Source: Beroe forskalii (Eukaryota > Ctenophora > Nuda > Beroida > Beroidae). Taken from it: a DNA stretch of 64,000 bases. The notes beneath the pieces are model-generated. The model was not told where the DNA came from. It saw only the letters and a list, made by a program, of their open reading frames with translations, and searched no databases. The stretch is taken from contig WFMF01000057.1 in NCBI GenBank assembly GCA_011033025.1, positions 496,001-560,000 on the forward strand, given 5' to 3'. Shown here piece after piece: positions 55,020-64,000 of this stretch (position 1 is the stretch's first letter; the number at the start of each line of letters is the position of its first letter). Made by a program: the position numbers and the translations under genes.

Positions 55020-56645
55020 TTTTGCATGCGAGGTTTTGCCTCACAACAGATTCATGAAAGCGAAGTGCCATGACATTGAAACGGACTTCATGAGTTTCTC
55101 CCGTGTAATTTTAGTCGGATAAATAATTAAAATTGACTTCATGGGTCGTCCTTGTGGCGATGTTGAGGTGGGTTTTCCGTGGTTAAGCTCATGCCAGTCC
55201 TGTGGCCAACTGTGTGACGCCCCAATAGGATCCCAAAGGCATGAACACTCCTTGTAGTGAAGGAGGACTCGCCGGAGGAGCAAGAGAAGGCTATTGCCAG
55301 TTTTATTTTTACACCTGCCTGGCTTATGAAATAGGTTCCTGGAGGGATTATTGCCTGGCATGTACAATGCAGGATGAGTGTAGGGAAGATACTAAGATGG
55401 GGATGTGGACGCCAGGCTGTCTTGTAAGCCCATCTGGACAAAAAAGTCTGTACCTGGCAATGTCAGGCCAGAACTCATGTGATGATGGTCCCAGATATTC
55501 AGTGCCTTGTGACATGGTGTGTCAGAAGGAAATCTTTCTAGTTTGAGAGAACTTCTAACAGTGCAAACACCTCGTTTTGTGTCCTGGGGTTGGGAAGACT
55601 GTCACCTCATGGAGCACTGATTTGAGAGGTAGACTGTGACAGTGGCTGATGGTTTCCCCGCTTGTTTAACAGGAAGAATAGAGTAGTCCTCCCACGTTCA
55701 CTGTTGGGTTAACATGGGTCAGAACTGGACTTTAGGAGAATATTACCTGCTGGGCCAGTGCCTGCCAACAAGGGGAAATAGAAAGTGTCTTTCTGTAAGG
55801 ACTAAAATCAGGTAAGAACTGATATCAGGATATTAAATCTATATAACCGTTGGAAAATAAATTTTAATCTTCAGGTTCACTGTTTAAAGAGAGTCTTTCT
55901 GTAGGGCAGCTGTGTTTAATTTGTTACCATGTACATTGTAGAAGGCAGAAATTTGGTTTCTGAATTGTTGTTCTACCTTCCTCAGATGGCTGATTGCTGA
56001 CCTCCCTTCCCCAGGTGAACTGCAGTGATCCAGCCAGGGAGTGTTGCAGTGTCTCATCAGACGCCACTCCAGCACTTGTCTCCAAAGCAGTGATCTGTAC
56101 TATAGAAGACAGGCCAGGACTCTGTGACGATGGTCTGGATATCCAGTGCAGACGATTGTCTCCCTGAGTGCTTCCTGATCTTCTGTGACGGGGTGGAGGA
56201 CTGTGAGGATGGAGCTGACAAAGACAGGCAGAAGTGTCTCAGGAAGAAGTGTACCCAAGGTTTACTCTACCGAGGAATGGATCATGCTGGGAATATAACT
56301 GCAGAACGGGAGTGCAATGTCAGACTCAGATAAAATCAGGGAACTGTCAAATAAAATCAGGGCACTGTCAAAGGGAGAAAAGGCAAGTTTAGAGGGGAGC
56401 GCACTGGCTATCCCATCGTTGTGGATCAATGATGGTTTCCCTGATTGTTTATCAGGAGAGGATGAGTTAACGTCCATCTGGCCCATGTGCAAGCTTTCCC
56501 ACACCACACGCAGGGTTATTGACAACAGCACGTGCAAGAACGTGTTTCTATGCCAACAAGGCTCTCTTGACTTCGTGGAACTGTCAGACCTATGTGATGG
56601 CAGGGACAAATGCGACGTGAAAAAACTGTTTGTTTGCCTCTAGGA
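55020..56645 (+). pseudogene. Mosaic copy C: SRCR fragments plus broken LDLa exon
   Basis: 55027-55540 is a patchwork of short pieces of the SRCR exon (GCGAGGTTTTGCCTCACAAC from 51691, then pieces of 51830-52250) joined by deletions. 55560-55870 resembles the 52400-52600 segment. 56017-56645 repeats the LDLa exon with several small deletions that break the first module; its second half (from about 56317) is open for 108 codons. Confidence 0.65.
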
Positions 56646-57630
56646 GTATCCCTGAACTCTATACAAAACCTGTCCTCTATGGCAGGCATATTTCAATGTT
56701 TTATTGCTTGGCATGGACAGTATCAAATGGACAGAAAATTTCCATAATCCAAATTATTTCCTAATTTGATGGTGTTCCATCCAGAAAATTTGAGCATAAT
56801 CCAAATTATCCAACACACCCTGACATTTGGACACGCATTCAAAACGTTATTCACCACGTTATTCTAGATGACGTCATAATGACGTCACAAAAACCCCTGG
56901 TATCTCGTGATAATGGTATCTCGTCATCATGGTATCTCGTCACACCGCGGTAGAGTGATAATGAGAGTGATAATGAGATCCAGAGAGTGATAATGGTATC
57001 TCGTCACACTGCGGTGGATCTCACAACATGCATTAGGTTCTCCCATAACCGCAATGGTCCAAACAACATGCAACAAGTTCTCGCATAACCGCACTTTATC
57101 AGTCCACATCAGGTTACGTATCTCGTTACTGCTAGTATATATATGGGGGTTCATCCAGGCAAAGTATCTCATTCACCAATATGTCTACTCTACACCTTCT
57201 ACCTACACACCTTCTACAGACGGAATACCTACTCTACGGACAACCTTCTGACAGAATACCTACACCTTCTACAGATGGAATACCTACGCAACAGAAACTT
57301 GGAGGGTGGAGGGAGGGAGAGAGAGAGAGAGGAGCTAATTTCGTCGTAAAATTTCACGTTCCACGAAATTTTGTACTATCGCGTTTTTTTCTGACGCACG
57401 TTTCAATTTTATAACGCACGTTTCAATTTTAGATAAATAATTAAAATAGCCATGCGCCTCGTCCTTGTGGCGGTTGGGTGGTTTTCCGTGGTTAACATGC
57501 GGTCAGAACGTGGACTTTAAATAGGAAAGATGTGAGGATGTCCCTCCCTTAGTGGAGGAGACTGGAGTCCGGAAGGCTATTATTTTTATTTTTTACATAT
57601 TAAAGTAGGTTTCCCACGCGCGAAGCAGCA

Positions 57631-58056
57631 ATGGAGGAATGGGGGAGGGAAGACGAGGTGGGTGTGAATCTACGTTTGGTCGGTGATAAAGCAGTGATCT
57701 GTACCATAGAAGACAGGCCAGGACTGTGTGATGATGGTCTGGATATTCAGTGCAGACGATTGTCTCCTGAGTGCTTCCTGCACAAACACTTGATTTGTGA
57801 TGGGGTTGAGGACTGTGCGGATGGAGCTGATGAGAGAGACAGACAGTGCAGCAGTGTCCTTAGGAAGAAGTGTAGCCGCAGGTTTACTCTACCGAGGAAT
57901 AGATTACTGGGTGAGGGGAATATTACACTGCCAGACGAAGGCAGTGCAATGTCAGACTCAGATAAAATCAGGGCACTGTCAAATAAAATCAGGGCACTGT
58001 CGAAGGGAGAGAAGGCAAGTTTGGAAAGGAGTGCACTGGCTATCCCATCGTTGTAG
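57631..58056 (+). pseudogene. LDLa exon copy D, near-identical to copy B
   Basis: Same ATG, same 141-codon frame and same truncation after ALAIPSL as copy B, with no coding difference that I can see, so B and D arose by a recent duplication of about 3.27 kb. The spacer after D differs from that after B by small deletions. Confidence 0.55.
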
Positions 58057-58502
58057 ATATAAATCCAGGCAAAGTATCTCATTCGCAATATGTTACACAC
58101 CTTCTACCTGTTTTACAGACGGAATACCTACTCTACGGACAACCTTCTGACAGAATACCTACGCACCTTCTATTGATGGAATACCTAAACAGAAACTTGG
58201 TGGAGGAGGGAGAGAATAGAGCTAATTTCGTCGTAAAATTTCACGTTCACAAAATTTGCACTTATCGCTTTTCTGACGCACGTTTCAATTTTATAACGGT
58301 CAATTTTAGATAAATAATTAAAATAGCCATGCCTCCTCGTCCTTGTGGCGAGTTGAGGTGGTTTTCCGGGTTAACATGCGGTCAGAACGTGACTTTAAAT
58401 AGAAAGATGTGAGCTCCCCTTAGTGGAGGAGACTGAGTCCAAGGCTATTATTTTTTTATTTTTTTACCTTATTAAAAGTAGGTTTCCCACGCGCGAAGCA
58501 GC

Positions 58503-58975
58503 AATGGAGGAATGGGGAGGGAAGACGAGGTGGGTGTGAATCTGTTTGGTCGGTGATAAAGCAGTGATCTGTACTATAGAAGACAGGCCAGGACTGTGTG
58601 ATGATGGTCTGGATATTCAGTGCAGACGATTGTCACCTGAGTGCTTCCTGCTGTTACTTGATTTGTGATGGGGTTGAGGACTGTGCGGATGGAGCTGATG
58701 AGAGACAGACAGTGCAGCAGTGTCCTTAGGAAGAAGTGTAGCTGGTTTACAGGATCTTACTGGTGCAGCAATATTACACTGCCAGACGAAGGCAGTGCAA
58801 TGTCAGATAAAATCAGGGCTGTTAAAAAATCAGGGCACTGTCGAAACCCTTGGAAAGGAACTCGTTGTGGATAAAAACCTGTCCTCTCTATGGCATATTT
58901 CAATGTTTATTGCTGCCTGGCATGGACAGTATCCACATTTGAGCCCAAGATGTGTAATAGAAAATTTCAAATAAA
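58503..58975 (+). pseudogene. LDLa exon copy E, degraded
   Basis: The same 5' end (GAGGAATGGGGAGGGAAGAC), but frame-breaking deletions occur within the LDLa module (CTTCCTGCTGTTACTTG) and the linker. It then jumps to a GACAGTATCCACATTTGAGC piece from the end of copy A. Confidence 0.6.
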
Positions 58976-59431
58976 GCATTTCTAGTTTGCAATTGAACTC
59001 AAATTTGAATTGATATAAAATCAAAAGCGATACTGCAGAACAAATGGAAAATCAGTCCACTGTCAAAGTTCACGACAAGAGATAGTTTAGAATCAGTTTA
59101 GGGACGTTGAGTATCTCAGATGGTTTTCCCCTTGTTTACCTCTCCTCAACGAGGGCCCCTCCCAGCTGAGTGAGACGGGGAGAAAGTGTCCCTGTATCCC
59201 AAACCACACACCCCCCTCCTGAAGAACAGGGTTGGGCAATCTATATTACGAGGAAAGGGGTTGAAAATATTCAAAATTTTGCATGGACAAAGATCCCATA
59301 GCAGCTTTACTTTTGGCAAGTTTTTAAATTGCGACAGTGACTTAGGCTGATACAGGAATGAAAAGTGATTATCGAGCAACATTTGTTCTCTGTACAAATC
59401 CTTCCTCATCGCTCATTGCCAACCCTTTCCC

Positions 59432-60042
59432 CAGGTGAACTGCAAGGATGATGGTGCCAGAGGAGTGATGGTGTCATTAACATTCCAGCACTGCTCCCAA
59501 GATGATCTGTACTATAGAAGACAGCCAGGATTCAGACGATCCATATCCTGCAGACGATTCTTCCTGAGTGTTCATTTGGACACTTGAGGACTGAGCTGAT
59601 TCCAGACAGGCACCAGTTATACAACCAAAACCAAATGTTTTGGAGGAATGGATTGTACACTGCCAGACGATGGGAGTGCAATGTCAGACTCAGATAAAAT
59701 CAGGCCGGTGTTTTAAAATCTCCTGGAGAGAAGGCAAGTTGAAAGGAGTGAACCTCTAATTCATCGTTTGGATCAATGATTCCTTGTCCAGGCATTTCAA
59801 AACAAGAAGCTTTCCCACAAGACGCAATAGGAAAGTGAACTCCTTTATGGCAAATGGCTCAAAAGTGAATGTGTCGACTTTGGCAGAAGACTCGTGTGTT
59901 TTGGACTGGCCGGAACTCTATATTAAAAACCTGTCCATGGCTGCCGGATTCCTAGATGACGTCATCATCTCCAAGATGTTAATCTTTGAATCCAAATTAT
60001 CGTCTACGGACAATTCACATAACGTTATTCTTATTCCTACTT
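59432..60042 (+). pseudogene. LDLa exon copy F, heavily degraded
   Basis: It starts at a CCCCAG acceptor with GTGAACTGCAAGGATG and keeps words of the module in order (ATCTGTACTATAGAAGACAG, CAGACGATTC, CCAGACGATGGGAGTGCAAT), with many internal deletions and no useful frame. Upstream, 58980-59430 is a degraded match to the 52500-52750 region plus unrelated sequence. Confidence 0.55.
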
Positions 60043-61158
60043 GATGACGTCATCAATGCGTGTTATTCTTTTGATAATGACGTATCAATGCACGTCACAC
60101 CGCAGTAAAACTCGTGATAATGGTATCTCGTGATAATGGTATCTCGTCACACCAGGTAGAGTGATAATGAGAGTGATAATGAGATCAGAGAGTGATAATG
60201 GCATCTCGTCACACTGCGGTGGATCTCACAACATGCATTAGGTTCTCCCATACCGCAATGGTCCAAACAACATGCAACAAGTTCTCGCATAACCGCACTT
60301 TTATCAGTCCACATCAGGTTACGTATCTCGTTGCTGCTAGTATATTTCATCCAGGCAAAGTATCTATTCGCATATGTCTACTCTTCATCTACCTACAAAC
60401 CTTCTCTACCTACTTACCGGACAACCTTCTGACAGAATCCTACGCACCTTCTACCTAGGAATACCTTCTACAGGAACTGGAGACCTACCTACTCTAGGAA
60501 CAATGCGAGAGAAAGGATTTGTTTGCGTCGTAAGTTCCTCACGTTGGAAAACCTTGTCCGCATGGCAATTTTCTGAAACGTTTAGATTTTATGGCATGGA
60601 CAGTTTCAATTTTATGATGTAATAGAAATTTTAGATAAATTTCCAAATAAATTTGGACACGGAACTCCTCGTCATGATGACGTTGTGATGACGTCATCAA
60701 TTTAACTTTTGATAATGACGTCATAATGACGTTTATGTATTTTCCACACCCTTAGAGTGATTAATGAGATCAGATTTACACTTTATTTTTCAATTTTTAA
60801 ACAACCTTATTAAATAATCCCAAAGTATAGGTTCATCCAGGGCATCTCATTCGCATATGTCTACTTACACACCTTCGTCCCTTGACCCAATACGAGTTGG
60901 GGTTTTCCGTCTGCCACAACAGAAACTTGGAGGGTGGGAGGGAGGGAACGAGAGGAGGCTTTAAATTCCAGGCCCAAATTTTTGCACTTACGCTTTTTCT
61001 GACGCACGTTTCTGCAAAACCAAAATAGCCATGCGCCTCGTCCTTACGTAGTTGAGGAAGAGGATGTTGAAAGAAGAGCCTATGGAAAGGAGTCCGAAGG
61101 CTTTTTTTTTTATTTTTTTACACCTTATTAAAAGTAGGTTTCCCACGCGCGAAGCAGC

Positions 61159-61623
61159 AATGGAGGAATGGGGGAGGGAGATGAGGTGGGTGTGAGGCAT
61201 AGCACTGTCTCTAAAGCAGTGATCTGTACTATAGAAGACAGGCCAGGACTGTGTGACGATCATGGTCTGGATATCCAGTGCAGACGATTGTCTCCCGAGT
61301 GCTTCCTGCACAAACACTTGCTTTGTGACGGGGTGGAGGACTGTGTGGACGGAGCTGATGAGAGAGACAGACAGTGCAGCAGTGTCCTCAGGAAGAAGTG
61401 TACCCGCAGGTTTACTCTACCGAGGAATGGATCACTGGGTGAGGGGAATATTACACTGCCAGACGAGGGCAGTGCAATGTCAGACTCAGATAAAATCAGG
61501 GCACTGTCAAATAAAATCAGGGCACTGTCGAAGGGAGAGAAGGCAAGATTAGAGGGGAGCGCACTGGCTATCCCATCGTTGTGGATCAATGATGGTTTCC
61601 CCGATTGTTTATCAGAGGGCTGA
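61159..61623 (+). pseudogene. LDLa exon copy G, largely open
   Basis: The frame from ATG 61168 (MGEGDEVGVRHSTVSKAVIC) through one intact LDLa module and the DKIRALS linker is open for 151 codons. It then breaks in the second half (CCTCAGTTATTGGC). The HSTVSKAV junction equals copy A, not B. 61686-61850 holds further shuffled pieces starting GTGAACTGCAGTGACC. Confidence 0.55.
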
Positions 61624-61929
61624 TTGCTGACTCTCCTACACCCCTCAGTTATTGGCAACAGATTGCTGACCCTCCTATGCCAACAGGTGAACTGCAGTGA
61701 CCCTGCCAGAGAGTGTTGCAGTGTGACAAATCAGACGGTGAAAGGCAGTTTGTTGCCTCAAAGCAGTGATCCCTGTACTATAGAAGACAGGCCAGGAGAG
61801 GACGAATTAATGTTTTATTGGCCCCAACATTTGAATGTGTAATAGAAATTTGGCAAGAAATTATTTCTCGGAGTGTGGCCTAAGTTGCTAGCCGGATCCA
61901 TTGGCGTTATTCACCAAAATATTCCTAGA

Positions 61930-62110
61930 TGATGTTGTCATCATCTCACCTGCACATTCTTTTTATGATGACGTCATCATCTCACCTAGTTATTCTTTTT
62001 GATGATGACGTCATCAATTCACCATAGCATTCCTTGATGGTGACTTGATGACGTCATCAATGCACCATGTTATCTTTTGATAATGACGTCATAATGACGT
62101 CACAAAACCC
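61930..62110. promoter_or_regulatory. Cluster of TGACGTCA palindromes
   Basis: TGACGTCA occurs at least five times in about 150 bp (for example GATGACGTCATCATCTC and AATGACGTCATAATGACGTC). It is the CREB/ATF consensus. More sit at 53603, 56870-56890, 59955, 60045 and 60690, always in the inter-copy spacer. Confidence 0.4.
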
Positions 62111-62859
62111 CTGCTCGTGGTATCTCGTGATAATGGTATCTCGTGATAATGGTATCTCGTCACACCGCGGTAGAGTGATAATGAGAGTGATAATGAGATC
62201 CAGAGAGTGATAATGGCATCTCGTCACACTGCGGTGGATCTCACAACATGCATTAGTTCTCCCACAACCGCAATGGTCCAAACAACATGCAACAAGTTCT
62301 CGCATAACCGCACTTTATCAGTCCACGTCAGGTTACGTATCTCGTTACTGCTAGTATATGGGGGTTCATCCAGGCAAAGTATCTCATTCGCAATATGTCT
62401 ACTCTACACACCTTCTACCTACATACCTTCTACAGACGGAATACCTACTCTACGGACAACCTTCGACAGAATACCTACGCACCTTCTACAGATGGAATAC
62501 CTACGCAACAGAAACTTGGAGGTGGAGGAGAGAGAGAGCTAATTTCGTCGTAAAATTTCACGTTCCACGAAATTTTGTACGCATCAATTTTCTGACGCAC
62601 GTTTAGATTTTATGACGCACGTTTCAATTTTATGACGCACGTTTCAATTTTAGATAAATAATTAAAATAGCCATGCGCTCCTCGTCCTGTGGCGAGTTGA
62701 GGTGGTTTCGTGGTTAACATGCGGTCAGAACGTGGACTTTAAATAGAAAGATAAGGGATGTCCTCCCTTAGTGGAGGGGACTAGAGTCCTGAAGGCTATT
62801 ATTTTTTATTTTTTTTACACCTTATTAAAAGTAGGTTTCCCACGCGCGAAGCAGCAATG

Positions 62860-63545
62860 GAGGAATGGGGGAGGAGATGAGGTGGTGTGAGGCATAGCAC
62901 CCAACGCTAGTTGGGTGCCTAGCCCCTCAGGCATTTGTACTATAGAAGACAGGCCAGGACTGTGTGATGGTGTGGAAGATACTAAGAATGGAAGGCGATC
63001 AGAACTGACGCCAGGCTGATGGGCTTAAGTTGCTCTGGATCCATTGGCGTTATTCACCACGTTATTCTAGATGATGACGTTTAGATTTTGGTGACGATTA
63101 ATCTCTGACGCACCTTTCCATCCTGAGTGCTTCCTGCACAAACACTTGATTTGTGATGGGGTTGAGGACTGAAAGACGGAGCTGATGAGAGACGGGCAGT
63201 GCAGCAGTGTCCTCAGGAAGAAGTGCGTTTCAGGTTTAGTCTACCGAGAATGGATCACTGGTGGGGAATATTACACTGCCATGTAAGGGTTTGCAATGTC
63301 AGACTCAGATAAAATCAGGTAACTCAGAAGCTCAAAGAAAATGGGAAGGGTGACTTATGTCGAAGGGAGAAAGGCAAGTTTAGAGGGGCGCACTGGCTAT
63401 CCATCGTTGTGGATCAAAACAGTGACACCCCCGATTGTTTATCGTAGGAGAGGACGAATTAACGTCCATCTTGCCCACGTGCAAACTTTCCCACATCAAC
63501 CTGGATATGAAGACGATTTTAACATCCCCATCACGAGCCCCTGAA
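62860..63545 (+). pseudogene. LDLa exon copy H, shuffled
   Basis: GGAGGAATGGGGGAGGAGAT starts as in other copies, then pieces from the SRCR tail, spacer (ATGATGACGTTTAG) and LDLa module (CTTCCTGCACAAACACTTGA) appear out of order. No long frame except short remnants near 63341-63544. Confidence 0.55.
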
Positions 63546-63904
63546 AATATCAAACGCGATTATTTTTTCTTTAAAGACGACGGGGGTTTACATCACCAGT
63601 TTGATTACAATTTGATTACGATGAGGCGGGGTTGAAATTTGCTCAAGACTTGGACATAGTCCAGAAGGCGATTATTTTTGTTGCCTTTCATGCGACAAAT
63701 TATGATAATCAAGTACTACTTAGGCGACAAAAAATAGCTCATCCCAGAAAGGACAAAAAACAAAATTGCAAATGGTCAAGCCTACTTAGAAAATTGTCCA
63801 AATGATGTAATTGCTGGCGATTGTTTTTCAGAAGGAGGCGATAACTGATTCCACTGAGGCGATATCAATGCTCTTCATGGCGATATCATTCAGTTTGGGG
63901 CCTG

Positions 63905-64000
63905 TGAGTATCTCTGTAGAAGGTTGTCCGTAGAGTAGGTATTCCGTCAAAGAAGGTGTGTAGGTAGAAGGTGTGTAGAGTAGACATATATCGAATGAGA
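63905..64000 (-). repeat. Inverted copy of the spacer repeat at the window edge
   Basis: GAAGGTTGTCCGTAGAGTAG, GTATTCCGTC and GTGTGTAGGTAGAAGGTGTG are the reverse complement of the spacer at 54830-54890. 63546-63900 shows nothing recognisable apart from GGCGAT words. Confidence 0.7.

Overview
This window is animal nuclear DNA. Genes are split into small exons by GT-AG introns, most of the sequence is repeats, and the recognisable genes are metazoan: a focadhesin exon, TMEM243, a TGF-beta/activin type II receptor kinase, a Ras-like GTPase with a CaaX tail, fucolectin-type and SRCR/LDLa proteins, and a lectin-like pore-forming protein. A marine or early-branching invertebrate fits, but I cannot name the species. 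No prokaryotic, viral or CRISPR locus is visible.

Layout. 1-3206 (-): one very long exon of a focadhesin (FOCAD) homologue, running off the left edge. 4.1-9.1 kb: inverted-repeat elements and MITEs, one with a telomere-like interior. 9.2-10.7 kb (-): a complete three-exon TMEM243 gene whose first intron holds a 47-bp minisatellite built from the end of exon 1 and its 5' splice site. 12.7-13.4 kb (-): three phase-consistent exons of an unrecognised gene. 13.6-22.4 kb: foldback elements with satellite-like arms, hairpins and tandem repeats. 23.2-24.2 kb (+): a complete fucolectin-like secreted protein gene, followed by two decayed duplicates (25.3-29.1 kb) and a roughly 80-copy 29-bp minisatellite (30.2-32.6 kb). 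33.8-36.2 kb: a second TA-flanked foldback element. 36.6-37.4 kb (-): three exons of a ParB-like domain / zinc-finger protein. 39.0-45.6 kb (-): seven phase-compatible exons of a TMEM72-like membrane protein, with an intronless, catalytically degenerate Ras-like gene nested in the large intron. 46.6-48.4 kb (-): kinase exons of an activin/TGF-beta type II receptor. 50.4-51.2 kb (+): a beta-trefoil-like / aerolysin-like secreted protein. 51.3-64 kb (+): an SRCR/LDLa gene and a chaotic tandem expansion of its LDLa exon, mostly broken.

The most striking structural theme is that minisatellites sit exactly on exon-intron junctions. In TMEM243, the TMEM72-like gene and the receptor kinase, the tandem unit contains the last nucleotides of the exon plus its 5' splice donor, so each copy is another potential donor. 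At the receptor's last exon the 3' splice acceptor is repeated instead. A second theme is large foldback elements with a TA target duplication whose arms are arrays of 161- or 172-bp units. The secreted lectin-like, pore-forming and SRCR/LDLa genes look like an innate-recognition repertoire under rapid duplication and decay; that is inference from domain content. Many differences between duplicates are small deletions and homopolymer changes, so some breaks may be sequencing or assembly errors.
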